A stretch of DNA of 27,204 nt from Pseudomonadota bacterium (GCA_023435265.1 JAEYRZ010000084.1:1-27204), one strand, 5' to 3'; positions 7,041-15,659 are shown, numbered from the stretch's first letter. Notes: generated from the sequence alone by a model not told the origin. Numbers and translations: made by a program.

Positions 7041-7778
7041 ATGCAAGAGCCCGTGTTGTCAACGAAGTCAGGCGAGCTGCCTTTTGTGCGCGAAATGTTC
7101 GAGCGCATCGCACCGCGGTATGATTTTTTGAACCGCTTGTTGAGCCTGCGCCGGGATGTGGCTTGGCGCCGGGCCATGGTTCGCTCCCTGAATCTCGAAC
7201 CCCGGTCGCGGGTGCTCGACGCAGCTTGCGGGACCGGCGACGTGGCCCTTACGCTGGTTCGGGAGAAATCGGCGGAGGCGATGGTCGTCGGGTTCGATTT
7301 CGCGCTCACGATGCTCTTTCTTGCGGACCACAAGATCCGTTCGACGGGGCGGCGGCAATCCGTTCGCCTGGTGGCCGCGGATGTGCTGCGGATGCCTTTC
7401 GGCGCCGCCTCCTTCGATGCGGTGACCATGGCGTTCGGCATCCGCAACATCCAGGATCGAAGCGCGGCGCTGAACGCCTTTTTCGAACGTTTGAAACCCG
7501 GCGGCCGCCTGGCCCTCCTCGAACTGACCACCCCGCCCGCGGGCCTTTTGCGGCATGCCTATCTTTTTTATTTCCACCGGTTCCTACCCTTGATCGGTCG
7601 GTTCTTTTCGCGGCATCACTTCGCTTACGCCTATCTGCCCGATTCGGTCGCCCATTTCCCATCGGCGCCATGTTTCGCATCCATCATGCGGGGAGCGGGT
7701 TTCGTCAACGTACGGTTTCGATTGTTGAGTCTCGGGATCGCGACGTTGTTCGTGGGGGACAAGCCGCACGAGTCGTAA
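7041..7778 (+). CDS. ubiE: UbiE/MenG-type quinone C-methyltransferase
   Basis: This S-adenosylmethionine-dependent methyltransferase performs the C-methylation that turns demethylmenaquinone into menaquinone; in ubiquinone makers it also acts in ubiquinone synthesis. The 245-aa product (ATG at 7041) shows the SAM motif VLDAACGTGDVAL (58-70). It also has the family signature FDAVTMAFGIRNIQDR (125-140) and LKPGGRLALLE (151-161). MFERIAPRYDFLNRLLSL near the N-terminus is typical of UbiE/MenG. The frame is open another 35 codons upstream, but similarity begins near the chosen start. There is no strong Shine-Dalgarno. In an anaerobe the expected product is menaquinone, which is inference. It is divergent from dnaJ and about 110 bases upstream of psd. 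Confidence 0.92.
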   Translation: MQEPVLSTKSGELPFVREMFERIAPRYDFLNRLLSLRRDVAWRRAMVRSLNLEPRSRVLDAACGTGDVALTLVREKSAEAMVVGFDFALTMLFLADHKIRSTGRRQSVRLVAADVLRMPFGAASFDAVTMAFGIRNIQDRSAALNAFFERLKPGGRLALLELTTPPAGLLRHAYLFYFHRFLPLIGRFFSRHHFAYAYLPDSVAHFPSAPCFASIMRGAGFVNVRFRLLSLGIATLFVGDKPHES

Positions 7779-7891
7779 TCGAACCCGATCGGCAGGGCAC
7801 TGCTTCCACAATTGAATCAAACTTCCGCTGGATTGCGCTCAATGCGATTCGTTGATATGAAAGCCGACTTGGCCTCGTGATTGGAAATACC

Positions 7892-8794
7892 ATGCATTGC
7901 GCCCCGGATTTTCAGATTCGGCTGTATAACCGCCGTACGAGAACATATGAAGTCGAATTGGTCTGCGGCCGCCGCTGGATGGAACTGATATACGGCACGG
8001 CCTGGGGGCGCACAATGGCGCGGCGGGTGCTCTGCCGGCCGCTTTTTTCAAAATTCTACGGGCGCCTGCAGCGGCAGCCGGGAAGCAGACGGCGGATCAA
8101 CGCGTTCGTGGCGCAATATGGCATCGATCTTTCCGAGGCCGTTGTGCCCGCCGGCGGCTTTAGATCATTCAACGATTTTTTCATCCGCCGATTGAAGCCC
8201 TACACCCGGCCGCCCGACCCCGACCCGCAGCGTCTCATCGCCCCTGCCGACAGCCGTCTGCAGGTTTTCACCATCCGCCAAAACACCTGGATCAATATCA
8301 AGGGCGCTGCGGTCACATTGCCCCTCATGCTGGACGTGGATCATCTGGACGGCGATTTCGAGGGCGGCCTGGCCCTGGTGTTCCGCCTTGCCCCGAGCGA
8401 CTACCACCGATTCGGACATGTCGCCGAAGGCCGCCAGGGCGCGGTGCACATGATCGGCGGTCCGCTGCATTCGGTGAATCCGATTGCCTTGCGGCACAAA
8501 CCCGACATTCATTTCAGCAATCAAAGGCATTGGTGCCTTATCGAGAGCGCCCTCGGCCGCATGCTGCAGATCGAGGTAGGCGCCATGCTCGTGGGCAGCA
8601 TCGTCCAGCATCAACCGCAAGGCGGACGCTGTGGCCGCGGCCAGGAAAAGGGTTATTTTCAATTCGGCGGCTCCACCGTGATTCTCGTCCTGGAACCGCA
8701 GCGGGTACAGATCGATGCCGACATCCGCGCGCACTCCGCGCGCGGCGTCGAAACGCTGATACGCTACGGCGAAGGGGTGGGTACGCTCCTGTGA
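7892..8794 (+). CDS. psd: Phosphatidylserine decarboxylase proenzyme
   Basis: This is a membrane-associated, pyruvoyl-dependent enzyme that decarboxylates phosphatidylserine to phosphatidylethanolamine. The 300-aa product has FNDFFIRRLKP (93-103), APADSRL with the probable triad Asp120, and YHRFGH with His172/His176. PLHSVNP (191-197) follows, then GGST (259-262), where Ser261 is the expected self-cleavage site that becomes the pyruvoyl group of the alpha chain. I chose the ATG at 7892; an in-frame GTG at 7877 would add five residues. Length and motif order fit the proteobacterial full-length enzyme (E. coli is 322 aa) rather than the short archaeal-type form. No phosphatidylserine synthase gene is nearby. 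The next gene starts 36 bases downstream on the same strand, so the two may be cotranscribed. Confidence 0.93.
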   Translation: MHCAPDFQIRLYNRRTRTYEVELVCGRRWMELIYGTAWGRTMARRVLCRPLFSKFYGRLQRQPGSRRRINAFVAQYGIDLSEAVVPAGGFRSFNDFFIRRLKPYTRPPDPDPQRLIAPADSRLQVFTIRQNTWINIKGAAVTLPLMLDVDHLDGDFEGGLALVFRLAPSDYHRFGHVAEGRQGAVHMIGGPLHSVNPIALRHKPDIHFSNQRHWCLIESALGRMLQIEVGAMLVGSIVQHQPQGGRCGRGQEKGYFQFGGSTVILVLEPQRVQIDADIRAHSARGVETLIRYGEGVGTLL

Positions 8795-8830
8795 AGCCGA
8801 AAGCCTGAGATTTGTCCCGAGGAAATACGC

Positions 8831-10318
8831 ATGGAAAATCGAATTCGTTATAAACCGCTGCGCGCCAAAATCACCGATCCGGCCACGGCGGCCCGGTGCA
8901 TTCAGGATGGCACCAACCTTTTCATATCCGGCTTTACCGCCGGCTACCCCAAGCTGGTCCCCCGCGAGCTGGCGCGGCGCGCTCAGAGTGGAGAAAAATT
9001 CAAGATCAATCTCTCGGCCGGGGCGTCGACCGGCGACCTTGTGGACGGCATTCTGGCCCGCGCCGGGGTGGTCGCCTGGCGAAGGCCCTACATGAGCGAC
9101 CGCAGCATGCGGGACATGATCAACCGGGATGAGATCAAGTTCAAGGACGACCATCTCTCACGACTCGCGGCCCAGGTGCGCAGCGGCCACTGGGGCTCGG
9201 TGGACGTGGCGGTCGTGGAGGCCGCGGCAATCACCGCCAAGGGGCATCTGATTCCCACCATGTCGGTTGGCAATACGCCCACCTACGTCAAAACGGCCCG
9301 TCGGATCATCATCGAAATTTCCCCGGAGCCTCCGGAAATGGAAGGTCTGCACGACATTTACATTCCCGAGGATCCGCCCTACCGCATGCCGATCCCGATT
9401 TACCGCGCCGGCGACCGGATCGGCAGACCCTATATCGAGGTCGATCCGGAGCGCGTCGAGGCCATCTTGTACAGCAAGGAATACGATACCTGCGCCATCT
9501 TCAACCAGCCGGACGATGTATCGCGCAGCATCGCAGGGCATATCCTCGATTTCGTCCGGCGCGAGGTCGAGCATGACGGCATGCCGGCCAACCTGCCCTG
9601 GCAGTCCGGGGTAGGCGATGTGGCCAATGCGGTGCTCTCCGGTTTTTATGAAGACGACTTCTTTCAGAACATCGACATCTACTCGGAAGTACTTCAGGAT
9701 GCCGTGCTGGACCTGATCGACATGGGCAAGGTGCGCTGTGCTTCAGGGTCGTCGCTGACGCTTTCGGAAAAGGCGCGCAAGCGCTTCTTCAACGAAATGT
9801 TCCGCTACAAGGACAAGATCGTCTTGCGGCCGGTGGAAATCTCCAATGCTCCGGAAGTAATTCGACGCCTGGGGGTGATCGCGATCAATACCGCCGTGGA
9901 AGTCGATATTTATGGTCAAGTCAATTCAACGCACGTCAACGGCTCCCAGCTGCTCAACGGCATCGGCGGCTCGGGCGATTTCCTGCGCAACGGCGCCCTC
10001 AGCTTTATCGTGACCCCCAGTACGGCCAAAGATGGCAGGATTTCACGGATCGTGCCCATGGTGTCGCATGTCGACCACAGCGAGCACTCCGTCGATGTGG
10101 TGGTCACGGAGCAGGGTCTCGTGGATACGCGGCCGCTGACCCCCCGGCAGGCCGCCGAGGCGATCATCGACCGCTGCGCCCATCCCGACTACCGCCCCTT
10201 GCTGCGCGAATATTACCAGCGGGCGATTAAAACCCGGGGCGGACATGAGCCGCATCTGCTTCGCGAAGCCTTCGAATTTCATGAGCGCTTTATCCGCAGC
10301 GGGGATATGCGGGCGTGA
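8831..10318 (+). CDS. Acetyl-CoA hydrolase/transferase family CoA-transferase (succinyl-CoA:acetate type)
   Basis: This 495-aa protein belongs to the acetyl-CoA hydrolase/transferase family (Cat1, ScpC, AarC). These enzymes move CoA between carboxylates such as acetate and succinate through a glutamyl-CoA thioester. The start is well supported by AGGA eight bases before the ATG. Visible features are FISGFTAGYPK near the N-terminus and the segment IYSEVLQDAVLDLID, where Glu286 is the likely nucleophile by position relative to AarC. A glycine-rich CoA loop, NGIGGSGDFLRNGALS (376-391), and VTEQGLVDTRPL toward the C-terminus follow. In acetate-oxidising sulfate reducers a succinyl-CoA:acetate CoA-transferase activates acetate, but the exact substrate pair cannot be read from the sequence. 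It follows psd by 36 bases and converges on the metallo-beta-lactamase-fold gene. Confidence 0.88.
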   Translation: MENRIRYKPLRAKITDPATAARCIQDGTNLFISGFTAGYPKLVPRELARRAQSGEKFKINLSAGASTGDLVDGILARAGVVAWRRPYMSDRSMRDMINRDEIKFKDDHLSRLAAQVRSGHWGSVDVAVVEAAAITAKGHLIPTMSVGNTPTYVKTARRIIIEISPEPPEMEGLHDIYIPEDPPYRMPIPIYRAGDRIGRPYIEVDPERVEAILYSKEYDTCAIFNQPDDVSRSIAGHILDFVRREVEHDGMPANLPWQSGVGDVANAVLSGFYEDDFFQNIDIYSEVLQDAVLDLIDMGKVRCASGSSLTLSEKARKRFFNEMFRYKDKIVLRPVEISNAPEVIRRLGVIAINTAVEVDIYGQVNSTHVNGSQLLNGIGGSGDFLRNGALSFIVTPSTAKDGRISRIVPMVSHVDHSEHSVDVVVTEQGLVDTRPLTPRQAAEAIIDRCAHPDYRPLLREYYQRAIKTRGGHEPHLLREAFEFHERFIRSGDMRA

Positions 10319-10398
10319 AACGGGAGGGACGCGAAGGACACCCGTGAGGAATTGGCAGAGATCGGGGCGGGCGTTGCCGGATCTAAATCGAATGGATT

Positions 10399-11202
10399 TC
10401 AGCGAACGATCAACACGTCGGAACAGCGGTCCTGGCAGGCCACATGCAACCGTGTCCGGCCGCCGCCGTTCAGTGCCGGGTGAACGGTCTGCAGCGCCTT
10501 TTCCGGCGTGTTGTTGATTTCGCTCAAGTGGGCCAGTACGACATGGCCGAGCCCGGAATGGCATACTTCACCCAACAGATCGCGTGAGGCGTCGTTCGAG
10601 AGATGGCCGTTGCGGCTTCGGATGCGCTGCTTTAGCGGCCAGGGGTAAGGGCCCTGGTTCAGCATCAAAGGGTCGTGATTGGCTTCGAGGACGAGGAGCG
10701 AACACCCTTTGAGGTGGTGTTTCACCATGCCGGTGGCGATTCCCAAGTCGGTCGCGATGCCGATTTTATGATGACGGCAGGTGATCGTGAAACCGGACGG
10801 GTCGGCGGCGTCGTGGGAGGTTGCAAACGGGTGCAGCGCAAGGCCGCCGATCGTGAAATCGGTGCCGATTTCGAAGCGGCACAGGTCATCGATACGGCCC
10901 CATTGGGCGGCTGCGGCCTGTGCCGTGCGGTTCGATGCATATACGGGCAGTTTGAAACGCCGTGCCAGCACGCCGACCCCCCGCACATGATCGCTGTGCT
11001 CGTGGCTCACCACAATGGCCCGCAGGGCCTCGGCCGAAAGGCCGGCCGTACACAGGCGCTGCTGGATCTCGATTCCCGACAGGCCGGCATCGATCAGGAT
11101 GGCATGCCGGCCGTCGCTGACGTAAATGGCATTGCCTTTGCTGCCGCTGGCCAGCACACAGACGGCCAGGCAGCAGTCCGGTTCCGCCTCGGCCGCGTTC
11201 AT
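10399..11202 (-). CDS. WalJ/YycJ-type metallo-beta-lactamase-fold hydrolase
   Basis: This 267-aa cytoplasmic protein has the metallo-beta-lactamase fold. It opens with VLASGSKGNAIYV and ILIDAGLSG, the characteristic N-terminus of the YycJ/WalJ group. The metal-binding HxHxDH motif is HEHSDH at 67-72. Further likely ligands are the His in ATSHDAADP, the Asp in IATDLG and the His in VVLAHLSEINN. The family is thought to be a DNA or RNA exonuclease linked to replication and cell-wall control, but its substrate is not settled. Its ATG overlaps the dut stop by four bases (ATGA), so translation is probably coupled. It is the last gene of the long leftward run and ends tail to tail with the CoA-transferase, 80 bases apart. 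Confidence 0.85.
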   Translation of the reverse strand: MNAAEAEPDCCLAVCVLASGSKGNAIYVSDGRHAILIDAGLSGIEIQQRLCTAGLSAEALRAIVVSHEHSDHVRGVGVLARRFKLPVYASNRTAQAAAAQWGRIDDLCRFEIGTDFTIGGLALHPFATSHDAADPSGFTITCRHHKIGIATDLGIATGMVKHHLKGCSLLVLEANHDPLMLNQGPYPWPLKQRIRSRNGHLSNDASRDLLGEVCHSGLGHVVLAHLSEINNTPEKALQTVHPALNGGGRTRLHVACQDRCSDVLIVR

Positions 11203-11660
11203 TTAACCCCCGTGCTGCCGAATCCGCCGGTGTCGCGCCGAGTTTCCTCAAGACGTTCGACTTCCTGAACCCGCGCCTGACATACCCGCTGAATCACCAT
11301 CTGGGCGATGCGTTCGCCGCGGCGTACCGTGAAGGGATGTGCGCCGTGATTGATCAGGGCCACCTTGATCTCGCCGCGGTAATCGCTGTCGATGGTGCCG
11401 GGGGCATTGAGCACCGTGACGCCGTGATGGATCGCCAGGCCGCTGCGGGGCCGGATCTGAGCTTCGAAGCCGGGCGGCAGCGCCATGGCCAGACCCGTCG
11501 GGATCAAGGCCGAACGGCCGGGTTGGAGCGTCTCATCCTGCGCCGGCGCGGCGCAGATATCCATCCCGGCGGCCTGGTCCGTCATGTAGCGCGGCAACGG
11601 GATGTCGTGATCGGTCCGAGGGTTCAGGCGTTTGAAGCGGATCAGCGGATCTTCGTTCAT
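11199..11660 (-). CDS. dut: Deoxyuridine 5'-triphosphate nucleotidohydrolase
   Basis: dUTPase hydrolyses dUTP to dUMP and pyrophosphate, which keeps uracil out of DNA and supplies the thymidylate pathway. The 153-aa product is the trimeric single-domain type with conserved motifs in order: AAGMDICA (30-37), RPRSGLA (70-76), GTIDSDYRGEI (88-98), RRGERIAQMV (113-122) and the C-terminal, P-loop-like TGGFGSTG (144-151). Asp91 in motif 3 is the expected catalytic base. The gene lies 179 bases downstream of the M16 peptidase gene, a larger gap than elsewhere in this run. A separate promoter is therefore possible, though I saw no convincing one. It overlaps the following hydrolase gene by four bases. 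Confidence 0.96.
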   Translation of the reverse strand: MNEDPLIRFKRLNPRTDHDIPLPRYMTDQAAGMDICAAPAQDETLQPGRSALIPTGLAMALPPGFEAQIRPRSGLAIHHGVTVLNAPGTIDSDYRGEIKVALINHGAHPFTVRRGERIAQMVIQRVCQARVQEVERLEETRRDTGGFGSTGVK

Positions 11661-11710
11661 AGCTCGTCTTGGCGTTGTCGTTAACGGGGTGGCGGGTCGT
11701 GATGACGCGG

Positions 11711-11753
11711 ATGCCCCACCCTATCACAGGGCACCCGTGTCGCATAGGGGCAT
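11711..11753. repeat. Imperfect inverted repeat between the M16 gene and dut
   Basis: ATGCC...CCTAT (11711-11722 region) pairs with ATAGG and GGCAT (up to 11753). The outer arms ATGCCCC and GGGGCAT match perfectly over 7 bp. A nested stem (CAC, GGG with CCC, GTG, one bulged base) lies at 11725-11738. On the plus strand it is followed by GTTGTTTT, but no plus-strand gene ends here. It could be part of the dut leader or an extragenic hairpin; the function is unknown. Confidence 0.4.
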
Positions 11754-11839
11754 GTTGTTTTCACGTGCGGGCCCGGCTGCGGATACCGGTGCTTCCCGTC
11801 GCCGTCGCCGGCTGGAGCATCGACCCGCGGATCGCAAAA

Positions 11840-13105
11840 TCAGCCGAGCGCTTCTTCCATGATCTGTTCCAGCCCTTCGGCGGTCTTCATCGGTCCCAGC
11901 AGGGTCAAGGAGATCTGGTTCGCATGGAACAAGGCTTGAGCCAGCTCGCGGACATCTTCGGCGGTGATCGACTCGATGCCGTCGACCACCGTTTGCAGAG
12001 GGATGTAGCGGTTGAAATTGATCTCGTTCTGGGCCAGGCGCACCATCTGATTGTCCACGCTTTCAGCGGCTAGAAAGAGATTTCCTTTTGTATATTCCTT
12101 GGCATCGCGCAGTTCATCTGCGGAAACCGTTCCGCGCCCCATTCGGGCCATGGACTGCAGGGTCAACCGGACCGTTTCGGCCACGTCCTGGGCATTGACT
12201 CCGGCGTAAACCCCGAACATGCCGGTGTCGACGTGCGACGAGACGAAGGAATAAACCGAATACGCCAGCCCTCGTTGTTCGCGGATCTCCTGGAAAAGGC
12301 GGGAGCTCATGTTGCCGCCCAGCAGGGTGCTCAGCAACGAAAACGTGAAGCGGCGGGGGTCGGTGATCGACAGGCCGGGAGCGGCCAGGCAGACATGCAC
12401 CTGCTCAAGCGACCGCTGGTGCAGGTGAACCCCTTTCCCGGGTCGCGGGGCGCTGCGCGCCGGAAACGCTTCATTGTTGCGGATCGCCCCGAAGTTGGGC
12501 CCTGCCAGATCGACGATCTGATCATGATCCACATTGCCGGCTACGGCGATCACGATGCGCTCGGGATGGTAGAATTGTCCGAAGAAGCTTTGAATGGCGG
12601 CGGTGTCGAAGCTGAGAATATTATCGCGGCTGCCCAGAATCGATCGCCCCAGGGGATGGCCGCCCCAGAAATTGGCGCCGGTCAGAAGATGCACGTACTC
12701 TTCGGGGGTGTCTTCCAGCATCCCGATCTCCTGGAAGATGACCTGGCGCTCGCGTTCGATTTCCACCCGGTCGAAAACCGAGTTGAGAAAAATGTCGGAC
12801 AGGATATCCACCATGGTATCAAGGTGCGCGTCCATGACGCGGGCATGATAGCAGGTGTTTTCCATCGAAGTGAAGGCGTTCGAGTGGCCGCCGACCGCGT
12901 CGAATTCCTTGGCGATCTGAAACGCGTTGCGCCGGGCCGTCCCTTTGAAGATCATGTGCTCGATGAAATGGGACAGCCCGTTCTGCACGTCGCTTTCGTC
13001 CCGGGCGCCGACATTGACCCACACGCCCATCGAGACGGAGCGTACATACGGCATTTTTTCCGTGACGATTCGAATGCCGTTAGGAAGGAGCGTTTTCTTG
13101 ACCAC
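11840..13105 (-). CDS. M16 family zinc metallopeptidase (processing-peptidase-like)
   Basis: This 421-aa protein is a single-copy M16B peptidase resembling the mitochondrial processing peptidase beta subunit and the YmxG/PqqL type. The inverted zinc motif HxxEH is HFIEH (His46, Glu49, His50). The distal zinc ligand Glu126 (QVIFQEIGML) lies 76 residues later, so the protein should be catalytically active. The C-terminal half contains the R/Y region GGNMSSRLFQEIREQRGLAYSVYS typical of the family. The start is a GTG at 13105 inside the end of pnp, giving a 26-nt overlap. Adjacency to pnp is common in bacteria (as for B. subtilis ymxG). The physiological substrate is unknown. Confidence 0.93.
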   Translation of the reverse strand: MVKKTLLPNGIRIVTEKMPYVRSVSMGVWVNVGARDESDVQNGLSHFIEHMIFKGTARRNAFQIAKEFDAVGGHSNAFTSMENTCYHARVMDAHLDTMVDILSDIFLNSVFDRVEIERERQVIFQEIGMLEDTPEEYVHLLTGANFWGGHPLGRSILGSRDNILSFDTAAIQSFFGQFYHPERIVIAVAGNVDHDQIVDLAGPNFGAIRNNEAFPARSAPRPGKGVHLHQRSLEQVHVCLAAPGLSITDPRRFTFSLLSTLLGGNMSSRLFQEIREQRGLAYSVYSFVSSHVDTGMFGVYAGVNAQDVAETVRLTLQSMARMGRGTVSADELRDAKEYTKGNLFLAAESVDNQMVRLAQNEINFNRYIPLQTVVDGIESITAEDVRELAQALFHANQISLTLLGPMKTAEGLEQIMEEALG

Positions 13106-15194
13106 CCTTGTCTTTTTCCTCTTCCAGCACCGCCTTGTGGCTCAGTCGAATACGGCCGTCCTGCGATACTTCCAGAACCTTGACCTTGATGATGTCGCCT
13201 TCCTTGACCACATCGGTGACTTTGCGCACGCGGTGGTTGGCCAGCTGGGAAATGTGCACCAGGCCGTCAGTGCCTGGAGCCAGTTGTACAAAGGCGCCGA
13301 AATCGGTCGTTTTGACCACCTTGCCTTCGTAAATGGCCCCTTCGACCGGTTCCATGGTGATGGCCTGCACCATTTCCATGGCCCTGAGGCCATTGGCCTC
13401 ATTGGTCGCGGCGATCTTGACCATCCCGTCGTCGGTGATCTCGATTCGGGTGTCGGTTTCGCTCTGGATGCCGCGGACCACCTTGCCGCCCGGTCCGATG
13501 ACATCACGGATTTTATCCGGATTGATCCGGATGGTTACGATCTTGGGCGCGTGCGGCGAAATCTCGGTGCGCGGTTGGGCCAGCGCTTCGAGCATCCGCT
13601 CCAGAATGAAAAGCCGTCCCACGCGGGCCTGCTCGAGTGCCGCACCCATGATCTCGCGCGACAGTTCGAGAATCTTGATATCCATCTGCAGGGCGGTGAT
13701 CCCCTCCCGGGTTCCGGTCACCTTGAAATCCATGTCGCCGGTATGGTCTTCATCGCCCAGAATATCCGAAAGAATGACGGTCTTGTCGCCTTCTTTGACC
13801 AGGCCCATGGCGATGCCCGAAACAGGGGCCTTGATGGGCACCCCGCCGTCCATCAGGGCAAGCGTACCGGAACAGACGGTGCCCATGGAAGAAGAGCCGT
13901 TGGATTCAAGAACTTCGGAAACGAGACGGATGGTGTAATCGAATGTTTCGCTTTCGGGCAGAATACTTTCCAGGGCTCGCGTCGAAAGGCCGCCATGGCC
14001 GATATCGCGTCGGCTTGGGGCGCCCAGGCGCTTGACCTCGCCCACGGAATAGGGCGGGAAATTGTAGTGCAGCATGAACTGGCGCATCTCTTCGCCGCTC
14101 AAGGTTTCAACCCGCTGTTCGTCCTGACCCGATCCCAGGGTCAAGACACCCAGCACCTGGGTTTCACCGCGGGTAAAGAGTGCGCTGCCGTGCGGCCGGG
14201 GCAATATCCCCACCTCGCAGGTGATCGGGCGGATCTGATCGAAGCGGCGGCCGTCCATGCGCCGTTCTTCCTTGAGAATCAGATCGCGGCTGACCCTTTT
14301 TTGGAGTTCGTCGAGCGCATCGAGGATTTCGCCTTTACGCTCCGCGAATTCTTCGCCCAGCGTCTGGAGCACCTCGTCCTTGATCTGACGCAAAGCAGCG
14401 TGGCGTTCCATCTTTGCCGGAATGACGATGGCCTGGCGCATGCGCTCGGCGGCCATTGTTTTCACCCGCTCCACCAGCGCTGCGTCCTTGACCGGCGGTT
14501 GGAAGGCGCGCTTGGGTTTGCCCATGGCCTCGCGCAGTTGTTCCTGAATGTCGATCAGCGGCTGTAGTGCCTGGTGGCCGAAGAATATGGCTTCGAGCAT
14601 GTCTTTTTCCGGTACCGTCCTGGCGCCGCCTTCAACCATGACGACACCGGTACGCGAGCCGGCCACGATGAGGTTGATATCGGACTGCTCCCATTGGCTC
14701 AATGTGGGGTTCGCGACAAACCGGCCGTCGATGCGGCCGACGCGCACGCCCGCGATAGGCCCGGCGAAATGGATGTCGGAAACGTTTAGGGCCGCCGAGG
14801 CACCGACCATGGCAAGGACATCCGGATCGTTTTCCTGGTCCATGGAGAGCACGGTGGCGATGACCTGGGTCTCGTACCGCCACTGTTTGGGAAAGAGCGG
14901 GCGTATGGGCCGGTCGATCAGTCGGGCCGTCAGCGTCTCTTTTTCACTGGGACGGCCGACTTCACGGCGGAAATAATTCCCGGGGATGCGGCCGGCGGCA
15001 TAGATTTTTTCCTGATATTCGACCGAAAGCGGCAGGAAATCGGTGCTGCGCTCTTCTCCGGAAGCGACGACGGTCACCAGGACCATGGTGTCGCCGTATT
15101 GCACCACAACGGCGCCGTCCGCTTGTTTGGCCATTTTACCGGCCCGCAGCGTGAGAGGTTTGCCTCCCAGATCCGCTGTAAAAATCTTTTCCAT
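13080..15194 (-). CDS. pnp: Polyribonucleotide nucleotidyltransferase (PNPase)
   Basis: PNPase is the phosphorolytic 3'-to-5' exoribonuclease of mRNA decay and also adds 3' tails. The 704-aa product is full length. It has two RNase PH-like cores with an alpha-helical linker between them; the second core carries FTRGETQVLGVLTLG, PSRRDIGHGGL and the metal-binding DILGDEDHTGDMDFK. A KH domain follows (about 553-612, with IGPGGKVVRGIQ), then an S1 domain (about 620-690: GKVVKTTDFGAFVQLAPGTDG). The ATG at 15194 has AGGAG six bases upstream. It lies 150 bases after rpsO with an intrinsic terminator in between, so its expression depends on readthrough or on a promoter I could not identify. In E. coli the same gap holds a terminator and RNase III autoregulation sites. 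Confidence 0.98.
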   Translation of the reverse strand: MEKIFTADLGGKPLTLRAGKMAKQADGAVVVQYGDTMVLVTVVASGEERSTDFLPLSVEYQEKIYAAGRIPGNYFRREVGRPSEKETLTARLIDRPIRPLFPKQWRYETQVIATVLSMDQENDPDVLAMVGASAALNVSDIHFAGPIAGVRVGRIDGRFVANPTLSQWEQSDINLIVAGSRTGVVMVEGGARTVPEKDMLEAIFFGHQALQPLIDIQEQLREAMGKPKRAFQPPVKDAALVERVKTMAAERMRQAIVIPAKMERHAALRQIKDEVLQTLGEEFAERKGEILDALDELQKRVSRDLILKEERRMDGRRFDQIRPITCEVGILPRPHGSALFTRGETQVLGVLTLGSGQDEQRVETLSGEEMRQFMLHYNFPPYSVGEVKRLGAPSRRDIGHGGLSTRALESILPESETFDYTIRLVSEVLESNGSSSMGTVCSGTLALMDGGVPIKAPVSGIAMGLVKEGDKTVILSDILGDEDHTGDMDFKVTGTREGITALQMDIKILELSREIMGAALEQARVGRLFILERMLEALAQPRTEISPHAPKIVTIRINPDKIRDVIGPGGKVVRGIQSETDTRIEITDDGMVKIAATNEANGLRAMEMVQAITMEPVEGAIYEGKVVKTTDFGAFVQLAPGTDGLVHISQLANHRVRKVTDVVKEGDIIKVKVLEVSQDGRIRLSHKAVLEEEKDKGGQENAPS

Positions 15195-15265
15195 ATTTAC
15201 TCCTTATGATGATGCTGCGCTGCGTTGACCGATAGCCATTGCCGCCCCGCCGGATACCCCCTACC

Positions 15266-15300
15266 AAAAAAGACGGACCGCCGGCCATCTGTGCGGCGGT
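15266..15300 (-). terminator. Intrinsic terminator after rpsO
   Basis: Read on the minus strand, ACCGCCG and CGGCGGT form a 7-bp GC-rich stem around a 10-base loop. CCG and then TCTTTTTT follow. It lies 45 bases past the rpsO stop and 71 bases before the pnp start. It should end part of the upstream transcription and let the remainder read into pnp, as at the E. coli rpsO-pnp junction. Confidence 0.8.
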
Positions 15301-15344
15301 GCCGTGCAGGATCTGGGGATGTCTTCAGGGTTGCGCACCGATGA

Positions 15345-15614
15345 TCAGCGGCGCAGTCCCAGACTCTCGATAATGGTACGGTAGCGTTGAACGTCACTGT
15401 GTCGAACGTAATTGAGCAGGCGTCGCCGCCGGCCGACGAGCATGAGCAATCCGCGGCGGGAATGGTGATCTTTCTTGTGAATTTTTAAATGTTCCGTGAG
15501 ATACTGAATGCGATGGGTCAAAAGGCTGATCTGCACTTCGGGACTACCGGTGTCCGTCTCATGGAGTTTATATTGCTCGATCAGCGATTTCTTGTCCTGG
15601 GCTGTAAGTACCAC
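15345..15614 (-). CDS. rpsO: 30S ribosomal protein S15
   Basis: S15 binds the central domain of 16S rRNA early in 30S assembly and bridges to the 50S subunit. The 89-aa length is exactly that of the bacterial family. Signatures are HETDTGSPEVQISLLTHRI, EHLKIHKKDHHSRRGLL and RRRRLLNYV. I chose the GTG at 15614, giving MVLTAQDKKSL, because AAGGAGG lies eight bases before it. An in-frame ATG seven codons further out would put the ribosome-binding site inside the gene. It follows truB by 45 bases and precedes the terminator at 15266-15300. Confidence 0.97.
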   Translation of the reverse strand: MVLTAQDKKSLIEQYKLHETDTGSPEVQISLLTHRIQYLTEHLKIHKKDHHSRRGLLMLVGRRRRLLNYVRHSDVQRYRTIIESLGLRR

Positions 15615-15659
15615 GTTCTCATCCTCCTTAACCAATTCCGATTTGAATAGTGCAATGGA

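Noticed and set aside
10319..10398. Terminator between the convergent CoA-transferase and metallo-beta-lactamase-fold genes
   Set aside because: AGATCGG...CCGGATCT and AAATC...GATTT can form weak stems, but there is a bulge and no U tract in either direction.
12927..14567. A 546-codon open frame on the plus strand opposite pnp
   Set aside because: It mirrors the pnp codon pattern (His/Asp/Gly-rich shadow). pnp is unquestionably the real gene.
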